A stretch of 64,000 nt of DNA from the NCBI GenBank assembly GCA_023511455.1, contig JAIMBJ010000007.1, positions 1-64,000 of the forward strand. Direction: 5' to 3'. This document shows positions 1 through 9,294 of the stretch, piece by piece. The DNA comes from Bacillota bacterium. Lineage in GTDB: Bacteria; Armatimonadota; HRBIN16. The notes beneath the pieces are model-generated. The model did not search any database and had not been told where the DNA came from. It saw only the letters and a program-made list of their open reading frames with translations. Position 1 is the first letter of the stretch, and the number at the start of each line of letters is the position of its first letter. Position numbers and translations under genes: made by a program.

Positions 1-4
1 ATGT

Positions 5-45
5 GACATTTCAAATTGGGAATAAAATAGGACATTTCAAATTGG
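5..45. repeat. Two direct copies of a 15-base repeat, possible IS end
   Basis: GACATTTCAAATTGG occurs at 5-19 and again, identically, at 31-45, with 11 bases between. Repeated 'GACATTTcaaatTGG'-like units near the tip are a habit of IS21-family termini, where they bind the transposase. No transposase gene is inside the window, so if this is an IS end the element lies to the left. Alternatively the repeats bind a regulator of the oxidase operon that starts about 90 bases downstream. Confidence 0.4.
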
Positions 46-69
46 AAACCACAATAAAACTTTAGGTGA

Positions 70-99
70 TTGAAATACCTCACTGGATTAGGATATAAT
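70..99 (+). promoter_or_regulatory. Sigma-70 type promoter of the CydA-like operon
   Basis: TTGAAA (70-75) and TATAAT (94-99) are separated by 18 bases. A GGAGG sequence and an ATG at 136 follow. The promoter overlaps the longest open frame (from 70), which argues that translation starts at 136. Confidence 0.6.
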
Positions 100-135
100 G
101 ATAACGGTTATGATTGTCGTCGTGGGAGGAAGGCG

Positions 136-1440
136 ATGGAGTACCCATTCTGGGATGTTCCTCTACTGGGTGGCGGAATGCTCATCGGCATTATTGCCAT
201 CCTGCACGTGTTTGTGTCCCACTTTGCCATTGGAGCAGGACTGTTCCTCGTGCTGACGGAGCGTAAGGCGCGCCGTGAGAATGATACCGCCCTGCTGGAC
301 TACTTGAAACGCCACAGTACCTTTTTTATCCTGGTAGTGCTGGTGTTCGGGGCAGTCAGCGGAGTAGGTATCTGGTGGGCTATCGGGTTGGTGCACCCCA
401 CAGCGACCTCCGCTCTCATCCACGTCTTCGTGTGGGCGTGGGCGATTGAGTGGGTGTTTTTCCTGGTGGAGCTGCTTGCCGCGTTCATCTACTACTATGG
501 TTGGGACAGGCTCAACGCCCGCACGCACCTTGCCGTGGGATGGATTTATTTCGTGGGCGCGTGGTTGAGCCTGTTCATGATTAACGGCATCCTGACGTTT
601 ATGCTGACCACAGGCAGATGGACGGAAACTGGGTCCATTGTGGACGCTTTCTTCAACCCATCGATGTTGCCTTCGCTGGTGGTGCGTACCGCGGTCACTG
701 TTGCGCTGGCAGGTCTGTACGCGCTAATCACTGCCTCCGCGGTGGCGGACGAGTCGCTGCGCGAGCGCGTGGTGAAATATGCCTCCAAGTGGGTTCTGGT
801 GGGAATGACCATTATTCCCATTGGCGGTATCTGGTATATCTCTCGTATTCCCGATCAGGCGCGAGAGATTTCGATGGGCGGCGCACCGGTGGTGACGCTT
901 TTCGCCGCGGCGAGCGTTATCTTTTCCGCCTTCGTGTTCCTGGCCACGTTCATCGGACCGTTCCTTTTCCCCAAGAGGTTCCATGTGACCTTTGCTTTTG
1001 TCATCGTGGCGTTGGGACTGGTCACAACGGGCCTCACCGAGTGGGTGAGGGAAGCCATCCGCAAGCCCTACATCATCTACGACTACATGTACTCCAATGC
1101 GATTCGCACCGAGGAAGTGCAGAATCTCTGGGAGACAGGCGTACTCGGCACGGCGAAATGGGCGCTGCTCACGCCCGAGGAAAAAAGCGACCCTCTCAAG
1201 ATGGGCGAAAAGGTCTTTCGGTTCCACTGTCAATCGTGCCATACCGTCAACGGCTTTAACGGCATCAAGTTCGCCGTCAAAGGATGGCAAAAGGATTTTC
1301 TGGACATACAGATACAAAACCTGAACCAGCTGAAGGGTTACATGCCACCCTTCCTTGGCACGGATGAGGAACGCCGTGCGCTGGTAGAGTGGCTATACAG
1401 CTTAAACAATCCGCCGCAGCAAACCGCGGCGCGTCGGTAG
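136..1440 (+). CDS. CydA-like quinol/cytochrome oxidase subunit with fused cytochrome c domain
   Basis: A 434-residue membrane protein, probably the catalytic subunit of a bd-type oxygen reductase relative. About eight hydrophobic helices fill residues 10-330. The first carries the HVFVSHFAIGAG segment and the third AIEWVFFLVELLAAF, which line up with the heme-ligand His and the acidic residues of E. coli CydA helices. The CydA quinol loop (GRQPW) is not visible. After the last helix comes a mono-heme cytochrome c domain with CQSCH (Cys365, Cys368, His369) and a GYMPPF segment giving the Met ligand. Start 136 was chosen because GGAGG precedes it and a promoter overlaps the upstream frame. It forms an operon with the next gene 15 bases on. 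The fused heme c suggests electrons come from or go to a periplasmic c-type carrier rather than quinol. Function is inferred, family membership is fairly secure. Confidence 0.75.
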   Translation: MEYPFWDVPLLGGGMLIGIIAILHVFVSHFAIGAGLFLVLTERKARRENDTALLDYLKRHSTFFILVVLVFGAVSGVGIWWAIGLVHPTATSALIHVFVWAWAIEWVFFLVELLAAFIYYYGWDRLNARTHLAVGWIYFVGAWLSLFMINGILTFMLTTGRWTETGSIVDAFFNPSMLPSLVVRTAVTVALAGLYALITASAVADESLRERVVKYASKWVLVGMTIIPIGGIWYISRIPDQAREISMGGAPVVTLFAAASVIFSAFVFLATFIGPFLFPKRFHVTFAFVIVALGLVTTGLTEWVREAIRKPYIIYDYMYSNAIRTEEVQNLWETGVLGTAKWALLTPEEKSDPLKMGEKVFRFHCQSCHTVNGFNGIKFAVKGWQKDFLDIQIQNLNQLKGYMPPFLGTDEERRALVEWLYSLNNPPQQTAARR

Positions 1441-1455
1441 AGGAGGTAATGCGAG

Positions 1456-2541
1456 ATGCCGGTTGTTGTTCCACCGCCCGATCCGGCGGGGCTTCCTGCT
1501 CCTGCGTGGTTGTTGCAGGTGTTGCTGGTGTTCACCTTCATCCTGCACTTGCTCGCGATGAACTTGCTCGTCGGCGGCACGACAATCATGGCAATCAGTC
1601 TGCGCAAGGGCAGAAACAGCCCGTTTCACGCCGAGCTGGCAAGGCGTTTGTCCAAAGCGTTGCCTGTGACCATGTCGCTGACCATTACACTGGGCGTGGC
1701 ACCCTTGCTGTTCGTACAGGTGCTGTACGGTCAAGCTTTCTACACAGCGTCCATCCTGATGGCGTGGCCGTGGCTTGCGGTCGTCGCGCTGGTCTTGCTG
1801 GCGTACTACGGGTTGTATCTGGTGCAGTTTCGCCCCGACTGGCTGGGCAAATGGGTAACGCCCATTGCCTGGGTGAGTGCGCTTTTCATCCTGCTGGTGG
1901 CGTTACTGTACACCCACAACGCCACGCTGAATCTCGCCCCGAACATGTGGGCATCTCTCTATGCGATGAGCGCAGCGGGATTGCATCTGAACTGGTCGGA
2001 GCCGACGCTGATCCCGCGCTATCTGCATTTCATGGTTGCCGCCTTTGCTGTTACGGGATTGGGTATCTCACTGCTTGGGGTACAGGCGAAGAAGGCGCAA
2101 AACGCCTGGGGGCAGGAGGCGGTTGCCTACGGCTCGCGGTGGTTTCTCGGTGCCACCCTGTTGCAGCTTGCCGTAGGGCTGTGGTTCCTGTTCAGCCTGC
2201 CGGGCAACCTGATGCAAAGCTTCATCGGAGGCAACGTAGTCCACACCGTCGTGCTGTGGAGTGGGGTGGTGCTGGCGGTAGTTGCGCTTTTGCTGGTAAA
2301 TCGCTACTTGCCGGCTGCCGTGGGGCTGACCGTGCTGGCTGTCGCGCTGATGGCTGTTACCCGGCACAACCTGCGCGAGATGTACCTGCGACCCCATCTG
2401 GATGTCCGCACGCTGGAGGTCAATCCCCAGTGGGGCATGTTCATCATCTTTGTGGTGCTGCTGGTGATAGGGCTGGCGGTGGTGGGATGGATGGTGTGGC
2501 AGTTCGCCAAAGCCAGTCAGCCGCAAGCCAGCGCAGAGTAG
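1456..2541 (+). CDS. Membrane partner subunit of the CydA-like oxidase
   Basis: A 361-residue polytopic membrane protein with about nine hydrophobic helices and almost no soluble domain. Its first helix (residues 15-48) reads FILHLLAMNLLVGG, which resembles the ILHVFVSHFAIGAG helix of the preceding gene, so the two subunits look like diverged paralogues. It has no CxxCH motif. It takes the place that CydB holds in canonical bd oxidases. A GAGGAGG Shine-Dalgarno sequence lies about 7 bases before the ATG, directly after the stop of the first gene, so the two are co-translated. The product is otherwise uncharacterised. Confidence 0.6.
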   Translation: MPVVVPPPDPAGLPAPAWLLQVLLVFTFILHLLAMNLLVGGTTIMAISLRKGRNSPFHAELARRLSKALPVTMSLTITLGVAPLLFVQVLYGQAFYTASILMAWPWLAVVALVLLAYYGLYLVQFRPDWLGKWVTPIAWVSALFILLVALLYTHNATLNLAPNMWASLYAMSAAGLHLNWSEPTLIPRYLHFMVAAFAVTGLGISLLGVQAKKAQNAWGQEAVAYGSRWFLGATLLQLAVGLWFLFSLPGNLMQSFIGGNVVHTVVLWSGVVLAVVALLLVNRYLPAAVGLTVLAVALMAVTRHNLREMYLRPHLDVRTLEVNPQWGMFIIFVVLLVIGLAVVGWMVWQFAKASQPQASAE

Positions 2542-2550
2542 AAGAGTTCG

Positions 2551-2579
2551 GCTCCCACCCCTCGCAGAGGGGTGGGAGC
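2551..2579. terminator. Bidirectional hairpin terminator between convergent genes
   Basis: Perfect 12-base stem (2551-2562 with 2568-2579) and a 5-base loop, placed 10 bases after one stop codon and just before the stop of the convergent protease gene. There is no strong U-tract on either strand. Confidence 0.6.
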
Positions 2580-2583
2580 TCGC

Positions 2584-5500
2584 TCACTCGTCCCCAATCG
2601 CGCCGAAGTTGCTCACGAGAATACCGAAGTCAAACAGGCTGACCTCATCATCTCCGTCCAGGTCTGCGTTAGGGTTCCAGTTGCTATCGCCCGGCACAGA
2701 GCCGAACGCGCCTACCAGCTGACCGAAGTCGAACAGGGTGACCTCGTTATCACCATCCACGTCACCGTTCATCACGGTGTAGAAGTCCACAGTAACGTCG
2801 CCCGTGAGGGAAATCTGGGTTCTGGTACGCCTCAGCCAGTGCGACACCTTTGCCGCCATGTCGTACGTGCCGTGAAGTGTGGTCTGCAAGGTGTAGCGTG
2901 CCTCGGCATCGAGGCTGAGGAAGTGTGTCTCCAGCGGGCTGGTGCTTCCCGGCAGGCGAATGTCGATGGTAGCCGTCAAACCGGAAGGGTATCCGATAAA
3001 CTGTTGCAAGTCCATCGTGCCGGATACCTGTTTGGTGCTTGCAGGAATGGTGTAGACTGGGCTTTCGGCGACATGACCCGCGACATCAGTTGCTATGAAC
3101 ATCACCTTCGTGGGCGGGTTTCCCTGCAGGTTCAGGGGTACCTCACTGGCGGTCAGCGTTTCGAACGCACGCGAGCCCGGAACTCCTGTGGTAGGTGCAC
3201 GGTGGAAGGACCACGTGTTGCCTCCGTCGGTAGAATAACCAAAGGAGCACGCTTGGGTGTTCAGCCCCGAGAGTTCATCCCGCACGCGCACCGTACAGGA
3301 GGCACTTCGTCTATCTGCGCTGAAACCAGTGATGGTGAAGTCCTGCCAGTCGCCAGGCGGGTGCGGGTCCAGTCTGATGGGGAACCACTCGCTGTCGGAG
3401 TAGTTGCCTGCCCGGTCGTAGGCGCGGAACCGTACCGCTGCCTCGGACACCAGGGGCACGTAATCCGTATAGACCCACTCCAGACTCGTCGAACCGTCGG
3501 GGAAGTAAGTGGTAGCGGAAAGCGGACCGACGGTGCCTAACTCCGGCGTCCAGTACCAGTAGTAGGCGCCGCTGGAGAGCAGCCCGGAAACGGCGTCGCG
3601 CACCCTGATTTGGAATAGCCCGTAACCGGCGTCCCAGCCGGAGGGGCCGTTCTGCCAGTCACCGGGCGGGGTTCCATCCACGATGACCAGGTTCGTTGTG
3701 TAGGCGATACCGCCGTTGACGGACGCCACGTTGTAGGTGATGTCGAGCGCCCCTTCGTCAAAAGCGGTTACATTCCAGATTAGTTGCCTGTAAAATCCGG
3801 CAGGGATGTTTCCCTGATTGATGCCATCTCTATCGGTGAAGGAGAAGCTCTCTTCCATGCCGTCCGGCGCGTAACGGACGAAGGTCATGTGAGCCAACGT
3901 CAGAGCGGGATGAAGGCTGATGCTTCCGTACACGCCGGATGCCACGTAGGAGTGTGCGTATGCCGTGCCGATGACATCAAACGGGGTAAAAGGCTGTACA
4001 GCCACCGGTGTGGAAAGGTGCAGCGTGATGTTCGGGAAACGCGGTCCATACACCGCCCGCACAGCGACCGCCCACTTCTGCCAGGGGTCTCCGCTATCGC
4101 GGTGTGCATAGGTATGAACGTCGATGCGGTAGTTTCCCGCTGGAGCATCGTGTATCTCGATGACCTCTACGGTGTCACGCATGGAGGTTCCCCAGCTACG
4201 GCCTGGTCCATAGAGGTAGAGGTCCAGGTCGTTGACGAGGGCGGTCGTGGCTCCGGAGGGTGCCGGAGCATCCGGGTAGACCAGCACGACGCGCAGCAGC
4301 GAGGCGTCGTACGGCAGAACGAACTCCCTGGACTGCACGTCGCCGGTACGGTAGTTTGCACCCCAGTACACCTCCCACCAGCCGTCCACGCCGAAGTGAC
4401 AGAGCATCGCATCCACTTTCCCAAGCCCCAGAGCATCAGGGTAGCCCAGTGGGATGGCGTTTGCCAGAATGATGGCTTTCGTGACCCACGCGTACAGGTC
4501 GTAGTTGCCGAACTGCCCGATGACGCCGGTCGCCAGCCCTGCCACGTGGGGAGCCGCCATGGAGGTGCCTGTCCAGTTGTACAGATATCCCGCATCGTCG
4601 GTGTTGCTGCACGAATCGATCCAGGCACCGGGCGCCACCACGTCCGGCTTGCGTCGCCAGTCACCGGTCGGTCCTCGTGAAGAGAAGTAGGTTACCTGAT
4701 CCACGTAGCCGGGGAGGTCATCATAGATGGCGCCCACGGTCAGTGCCCCTTTGGCAACCCCTGGCGACGCGATGGTGCGTTCACGGGGCCCTTCGTTGCC
4801 GGCGGCGATAACGGGTAGAATGCTCTTGCGGAAAATCTCGTCCACCTTGCGGGACTCGGCGTCCGTACCCTTGAGGTCTGTGCCGGCGGCACCACCGCTG
4901 AAGTTGAACACCTGGCGAGAGTACACCGTGCGATTCCCCATTGAGTCCAGCGCCGCCATATCCAGCAACCCGCGGTACACAGAGTCGCCCTCTGCATAGC
5001 GGTCTCCGCGAAACACCTTGCTGACGAGCAGGTTATAGCCGGGCAGACCGGTATCACGGAAGCCCTGTGCCGTACCGCGGTATCGTGCCGCCGCATTGCC
5101 CGCGCCGAGCAAGGTACCCGTCACATGGGTGCCATGACCGTGCACGTCGTCCCACCAGTAGGTTTCGGAGGTACGGTTGTAACCAGCCGTATTGCTCCAG
5201 ATGTTACTGAAGTCCAGGTGGAAGCTCAAGCCGGTATCCATCACTCCGACCTTGGTGCCTACGAACGGGTCTCCTCCATCGCGCCCGTAATACCATATCA
5301 GGTCGGCGCTGATAGACCCTTGCGACTCGGTGTGCAGGGCGCGTGAGGGACGGATGGGCTCCACAAACAGCACCGCGTCCATATCGAGTATGCGGTGTAC
5401 CGTAGGGGCATCCGCCACCACTGTCATCACCCCCAGTGAAGGGTCGTACACACCCATCTGTGCCACCCGACTCGCAATAGCGTCGCAAGCCGTCTCGTCC

Positions 5501-6243
5501 GCGCTAAACAGGTTCACATACAGCCAGATGCGCTCTCCAGACCTGTCTCCGAGAAACAAAAGGAGATCCGGGTCAACCTTCTGCAAAGGGTATGGATGTC
5601 CCACCCAGCGCACCTGCGGATGAGAAGCTACCGCCTGTAAGGCGTCTGCGGGGATGCGTGCCTGATAGGCGTTGTAGGGATAGAAGCCCAGCAGTTGCAC
5701 GCCCTGCGCTTCCAGCCATGTCTGCAGGGTCTCATCCAGCCAATCGTTAAGCAGGATGAGCGCATAGACGGTGCTCTGTGCGTTGACGCCCTGTCGAGCG
5801 CGTTGTTGCACCAGCGCGGCCAGAGCAGGCTGCAGCTTCTCGCCCGGGGGCGGTTCATAGTCTCCGCAGAGAAAACCGAGCGCAGCCTTCTCCCCCTTGG
5901 TGCCGAAGGAAAGCACACGGCGTTCTCGTTGTACCACTCCCTCGCCCCCCAAAACTCGTCCTTCCCGCAGATACTGGGGACCGACGGGCCGGTCGAGATT
6001 CGCAAGTTCCGGACGGGTATGCGCCACCGAGGTGTGGTACTGCAGAGGGGGAGCCAGATCGCCGGGAAGGGATGGCATCCCCACCGCATCGCGCATCTCT
6101 AATAACCGCTGGAACGGGAACAGCTCGGAACCCATGTTGGGGCGGTTCGCGTGTTGGGCGGTGGACACATTAGTGCAAACAACAACCAGGAACAGGATAC
6201 CCATCCAGCTTACAGGAAACCACCCGATGCTTTGCCGTTGCAT
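2584..6243 (-). CDS. Secreted S8 (subtilisin-like) serine protease with C-terminal dockerin repeats
   Basis: A 1219-residue secreted protease. Residues 1-30 are a signal peptide (basic start, WMGILFLVVVCTNVSTAQ). A long N-terminal region, around residues 150-225, resembles an I9-type propeptide. The S8 domain follows with the complete triad: Asp336 in VMDTG, His370 in HGTHVTG and Ser561 in GTSMAAPH. Residues about 680-1150 are beta-rich, Ig-like modules including a pre-peptidase C-terminal type segment. The last 60 residues hold two dockerin type I calcium loops (NGDVDGDNEVTLFDFG and NADLDGDDEVSLFDFG). Start 6243 was preferred over an upstream frame because AAAGGAGG sits 9 bases ahead and the signal peptide then begins at the Met. 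Likely role: extracellular protein degradation. No cohesin is visible in the window, so the dockerin partner is unknown. Confidence 0.88.
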   Translation of the reverse strand: MQRQSIGWFPVSWMGILFLVVVCTNVSTAQHANRPNMGSELFPFQRLLEMRDAVGMPSLPGDLAPPLQYHTSVAHTRPELANLDRPVGPQYLREGRVLGGEGVVQRERRVLSFGTKGEKAALGFLCGDYEPPPGEKLQPALAALVQQRARQGVNAQSTVYALILLNDWLDETLQTWLEAQGVQLLGFYPYNAYQARIPADALQAVASHPQVRWVGHPYPLQKVDPDLLLFLGDRSGERIWLYVNLFSADETACDAIASRVAQMGVYDPSLGVMTVVADAPTVHRILDMDAVLFVEPIRPSRALHTESQGSISADLIWYYGRDGGDPFVGTKVGVMDTGLSFHLDFSNIWSNTAGYNRTSETYWWDDVHGHGTHVTGTLLGAGNAAARYRGTAQGFRDTGLPGYNLLVSKVFRGDRYAEGDSVYRGLLDMAALDSMGNRTVYSRQVFNFSGGAAGTDLKGTDAESRKVDEIFRKSILPVIAAGNEGPRERTIASPGVAKGALTVGAIYDDLPGYVDQVTYFSSRGPTGDWRRKPDVVAPGAWIDSCSNTDDAGYLYNWTGTSMAAPHVAGLATGVIGQFGNYDLYAWVTKAIILANAIPLGYPDALGLGKVDAMLCHFGVDGWWEVYWGANYRTGDVQSREFVLPYDASLLRVVLVYPDAPAPSGATTALVNDLDLYLYGPGRSWGTSMRDTVEVIEIHDAPAGNYRIDVHTYAHRDSGDPWQKWAVAVRAVYGPRFPNITLHLSTPVAVQPFTPFDVIGTAYAHSYVASGVYGSISLHPALTLAHMTFVRYAPDGMEESFSFTDRDGINQGNIPAGFYRQLIWNVTAFDEGALDITYNVASVNGGIAYTTNLVIVDGTPPGDWQNGPSGWDAGYGLFQIRVRDAVSGLLSSGAYYWYWTPELGTVGPLSATTYFPDGSTSLEWVYTDYVPLVSEAAVRFRAYDRAGNYSDSEWFPIRLDPHPPGDWQDFTITGFSADRRSASCTVRVRDELSGLNTQACSFGYSTDGGNTWSFHRAPTTGVPGSRAFETLTASEVPLNLQGNPPTKVMFIATDVAGHVAESPVYTIPASTKQVSGTMDLQQFIGYPSGLTATIDIRLPGSTSPLETHFLSLDAEARYTLQTTLHGTYDMAAKVSHWLRRTRTQISLTGDVTVDFYTVMNGDVDGDNEVTLFDFGQLVGAFGSVPGDSNWNPNADLDGDDEVSLFDFGILVSNFGAIGDE

Positions 6244-6413
6244 CGTGCCGACCTCCTTTGCTAATGTGGTATACCTAGTATGCATAAGCAATTACAAAAA
6301 AGTCAATGCATCGACGTGCGTTTTTGCTCGCTATACCGCATGACACATCCAAAGTTGCACTGCGCCTGAAGGTGCTGGTATCATTAACATAGCCGATGCG
6401 CTGAGGTGAGGTC

Positions 6414-7676
6414 ATGAGCGATTTTTGTGCCATTGAAGAAGCCGTAGAGCGGCTGAAGCAGGGCGAGATGATTATCGTGGTCGACGATGAGGACCGCGAG
6501 AATGAAGGAGATTTTGTCATTGCTGCCGAGAAGGTCACGCCTGAAGCCATCAACTTCATGGCGAAGTATGGTCGGGGACTGATATGTCTGGCTGCCACCG
6601 CACAACGACTGGACGAACTGCGCATCGGGCCGATCACCAGCAAATACAACGCCCGGCACGGCACCGCGATGATGGAGCCAATAGACGCTCGAATCGGGAC
6701 GACCACGGGCATCTCTGCGCACGATAGGGCGCAGACCATTCGACTGTTTGTAGACCCGCGTGCCCGTCCGGAGGATTTCGAGAAGCCGGGGCATGTGTTT
6801 CCCCTGCGGGCGGTGGAAGGAGGTGTGCTGAGGCGCGCCGGACATACGGAGGCGGCAGTAGACCTGGCGCGGCTGGCAGGACTGTACCCGGCAGGTGTTA
6901 TCTGCGAGATTATGAACGACGATGGCACGATGGCACGCCTGCCACAGCTGATGGAGCTGGCGAGGAAGTTCGGTATGTGCCTGGTGACCATCGAAGACCT
7001 GATCCGTTACCGCCGGCGATACGAGAAGCTGGTAAACAAAGTGGCGGTTGCCAAACTGCCCACTCGCTACGGGGAGTTCACCATCCACGCCTACGAGTGT
7101 ACCGTCGACCCCAACCCATACGTTGCCCTCGTGATGGCCGATGTTGCCGATGGTAAGCCCACGCTGGTGCGGGTACACTCGAGTTGCCTGACAGGCGACC
7201 TGCTGGAGTCGCTGCGTTGTGATTGCGGAAGCCAGCTGGAAATCGCTCTGCAGAGGATAGCGCAAGAAGGGCGTGGGGTCTTGCTGTATATCCAGCAAGA
7301 AGGACGTGGTATCGGTTTGTTGAATAAATTGCGAGCGTATGCCCTTCAGGACGAGGGGCTGGACACGGTGGATGCCAACATCGAGCTGGGCTTCCATGCC
7401 GACGAAAGAGACTATGGCATCGGGGCGCAGATTCTGGCGGACCTCGGTCTGCGAGAAATTCGGCTGATGACCAACAACCCCACCAAGCGCATCGGGCTGG
7501 AGGCGTACGGCCTGAAGATTGTGGAAATTGTGCCGATTGTGGGCGATGTTACTCCTTACAACAAACACTACCTGCGCACCAAGCGGGAGAAGATGGGACA
7601 CACCCTTCCCGAAGATGTAGAACAAATGACTGAGCAAAATCCGGAGGGTACGGTTTGCCATGCCCAAAATGTATGA
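6414..7676 (+). CDS. ribBA: Bifunctional 3,4-dihydroxy-2-butanone-4-phosphate synthase / GTP cyclohydrolase II
   Basis: A 420-residue enzyme that makes both precursors of riboflavin: the four-carbon unit from ribulose 5-phosphate (residues 1-200) and the pyrimidine from GTP (residues 205-400). The N-terminal half shows [12 protein letters not shown] and the [10 protein letters not shown]-like substrate segment. The C-terminal half shows [18 protein letters not shown] with the three zinc cysteines, followed by [10 protein letters not shown]. Length matches the family. A GGTGAGG Shine-Dalgarno sequence precedes the ATG. It overlaps ribH by 17 bases, so the two are translationally coupled. No ribD or ribE lies nearby. 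Confidence 0.95.
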   Translation: MSDFCAIEEAVERLKQGEMIIVVDDEDRENEGDFVIAAEKVTPEAINFMAKYGRGLICLAATAQRLDELRIGPITSKYNARHGTAMMEPIDARIGTTTGISAHDRAQTIRLFVDPRARPEDFEKPGHVFPLRAVEGGVLRRAGHTEAAVDLARLAGLYPAGVICEIMNDDGTMARLPQLMELARKFGMCLVTIEDLIRYRRRYEKLVNKVAVAKLPTRYGEFTIHAYECTVDPNPYVALVMADVADGKPTLVRVHSSCLTGDLLESLRCDCGSQLEIALQRIAQEGRGVLLYIQQEGRGIGLLNKLRAYALQDEGLDTVDANIELGFHADERDYGIGAQILADLGLREIRLMTNNPTKRIGLEAYGLKIVEIVPIVGDVTPYNKHYLRTKREKMGHTLPEDVEQMTEQNPEGTVCHAQNV

Positions 7677-8142
7677 AGGACAGCTGGTGGCCACAGGCTA
7701 CCGCTTTGCCATTGTGGTCAGCCGCTTCAACGAGTTTGTTACATCCAAACTGCTGGGAGGCGCGCTGGACGTGTTGGCACGCCATGGCGTGGACATCGAG
7801 CGCGACGTGGAGATAGCGTGGGTGCCGGGCTCGTGGGAAATACCGCTGGTAGCGGCGCGCTTTGCGCGAACGAAGCGGTACGATGCGGTAATCTGTCTGG
7901 GCTGCGTCATCCGCGGGGATACGCCCCACTTCGAGTACATCGCGGCGGAGGCGGCAAAGGGTATCGCCCAGAGCATGTTAGAGTCGGGTGTGCCCATCGC
8001 CTTCGGCGTGCTGACCACTGACAATATCGAACAAGCCATTGAACGTGCGGGCACGAAGGCTGGGAACAAGGGTGGTGATGCCGCCATTAGCGCGATAGAG
8101 ATGGTCAGCCTGATGCGCCAGCTGCCCGAACCAGAGCGGTGA
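7660..8142 (+). CDS. ribH: 6,7-dimethyl-8-ribityllumazine synthase
   Basis: A 160-residue cytoplasmic enzyme that condenses the two RibBA products into lumazine, the penultimate riboflavin step. It usually forms pentamers or icosahedral shells. Family motifs are present in order: [13 protein letters not shown] near the start, [27 protein letters not shown] (with the catalytic His in the PHFEY segment) and [12 protein letters not shown], then KGGDAA. It starts inside the end of ribBA. Confidence 0.96.
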   Translation: MPKMYEGQLVATGYRFAIVVSRFNEFVTSKLLGGALDVLARHGVDIERDVEIAWVPGSWEIPLVAARFARTKRYDAVICLGCVIRGDTPHFEYIAAEAAKGIAQSMLESGVPIAFGVLTTDNIEQAIERAGTKAGNKGGDAAISAIEMVSLMRQLPEPER

Positions 8143-8145
8143 GGC

Positions 8146-9279
8146 ATGATGCCCAGACCATGGAACACGGTTATCGCTTTCGTGCTGGGATTCGCCGCCT
8201 GCGCATTGATACTGCGGTGGATGGGGTACCAGTCTCCATCGTCCTCCCGACAGCTGGTTCTGGCGACGCTGGATGCCCCCGTACGGCAGGTGGGTAGTGT
8301 AACCGGCGCGAACGCTATCGCGGAAGCCTGCGCACGTATCGAGCCTGCTGTGGTGAACATCGATACGTTTATGCGTCCCCGACGTTCCCTGCGCCTGGAG
8401 GATTTCTTCGGTCCGCAAGAGGCAATGCGAGGCTCTGGCTCGGGGGTCATTATCAGCCCGGATGGCTACATCATCACCAACCACCATGTAGTGCGAGGCG
8501 CGGACGAGATTGTGGTGTCGTTGGCTGATGGCAGACGGTACCTGGGCAAGCCGGTGGGTGCTGACGAACAATCGGACATCGCCGTGATTAAGGTCGACGC
8601 GCGAGGTCTACCCACTGCCGAACTGGGTGACTCCGATAAGCTGCGTGTGGGGGAATGGGCGATTGCGGTGGGTAACCCGCTGGGTTTGGGCAGCACGGTA
8701 ACGGTGGGAGTCATCAGCGCGCTCAATCGGCGCAAGCTGTTGGTCGAGGGAGACCGCTATCTGGAGGTGGCCATCCAGACGGACGCCGCCATCAACCAGG
8801 GCAACTCTGGCGGCGCTCTGGCGAATATCCACGGGCAATTGATAGGGATTAACACCGCCATTGCAGCTCCGCCCGGCGGCGGTTCCATTGGCATCGGTTT
8901 TGCCATCCCCATCAACCACGTCAAGAAAGTGGTGCGCGACATTCTTGTGCAGGGGGGAACGGTGCGGCGGGCACGACCCTGGATTGGTGTCTATTTCGAC
9001 GCAGTCCGCCCCTCCCTGATGCGGCGTGCGCGCCTCCCCGACCTGAACGGCGTAGCGGTCGAAGAGGTAGTGCCCAATAGCCCGGCGGATAGAGCGGGTC
9101 TCCGTGCGGGCGACGTGATACGCGCCTTTGGCGAACGCCCTGTACGCGCGACGCAGGAGCTGCTGGAGGAAATCATGAAACGACAGCCAGGCGACCGTGT
9201 GAACATCAAGGTGTGGAGAAATGGCAAGGAAATCACCCTCTCTCTAACCGTTGGGACTTTTCCCGATGGCAATCGGTAA
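8146..9279 (+). CDS. HtrA/DegP-family serine protease with PDZ domain
   Basis: A 377-residue envelope protease. An N-terminal hydrophobic segment (residues 8-25) anchors or exports it. The trypsin-like domain has His114 (TNHHVV), Asp144 (SDIAVIK) and Ser221 (GNSGG). A single PDZ domain follows at about residues 285-370 (GLRAGDVIRAFG). One PDZ plus a membrane anchor is the DegS/HhoA-like architecture. A GGTGAGG sequence that overlaps the ribH stop serves as ribosome binding site. Likely role: quality control of exported proteins. It is linked to ribH only by position. Confidence 0.9.
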   Translation: MMPRPWNTVIAFVLGFAACALILRWMGYQSPSSSRQLVLATLDAPVRQVGSVTGANAIAEACARIEPAVVNIDTFMRPRRSLRLEDFFGPQEAMRGSGSGVIISPDGYIITNHHVVRGADEIVVSLADGRRYLGKPVGADEQSDIAVIKVDARGLPTAELGDSDKLRVGEWAIAVGNPLGLGSTVTVGVISALNRRKLLVEGDRYLEVAIQTDAAINQGNSGGALANIHGQLIGINTAIAAPPGGGSIGIGFAIPINHVKKVVRDILVQGGTVRRARPWIGVYFDAVRPSLMRRARLPDLNGVAVEEVVPNSPADRAGLRAGDVIRAFGERPVRATQELLEEIMKRQPGDRVNIKVWRNGKEITLSLTVGTFPDGNR

Positions 9280-9294
9280 CATGAGGTGAGTGCG

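Noticed and set aside
70-135. Upstream extension of the CydA-like gene to position 70
   Set aside because: It overlaps a TTGAAA/TATAAT promoter, has no membrane or family character, and a strong ribosome binding site precedes 136.
1389-2642. Long overlapping open frame of 417 codons over the second oxidase subunit
   Set aside because: Its translation is Arg/Gly/Cys-rich and patternless, and it is the shifted frame of the real membrane protein.
2572-4680. Plus-strand open frames opposite the S8 protease
   Set aside because: They mirror the minus-strand codon pattern of a gene with complete protease and dockerin motifs and show no own motifs or ribosome binding sites.
6292-6413. FMN riboswitch upstream of ribBA
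   Set aside because: The conserved FMN element sequences are not seen in the 122-base gap and the gap is short for the fold plus expression platform.
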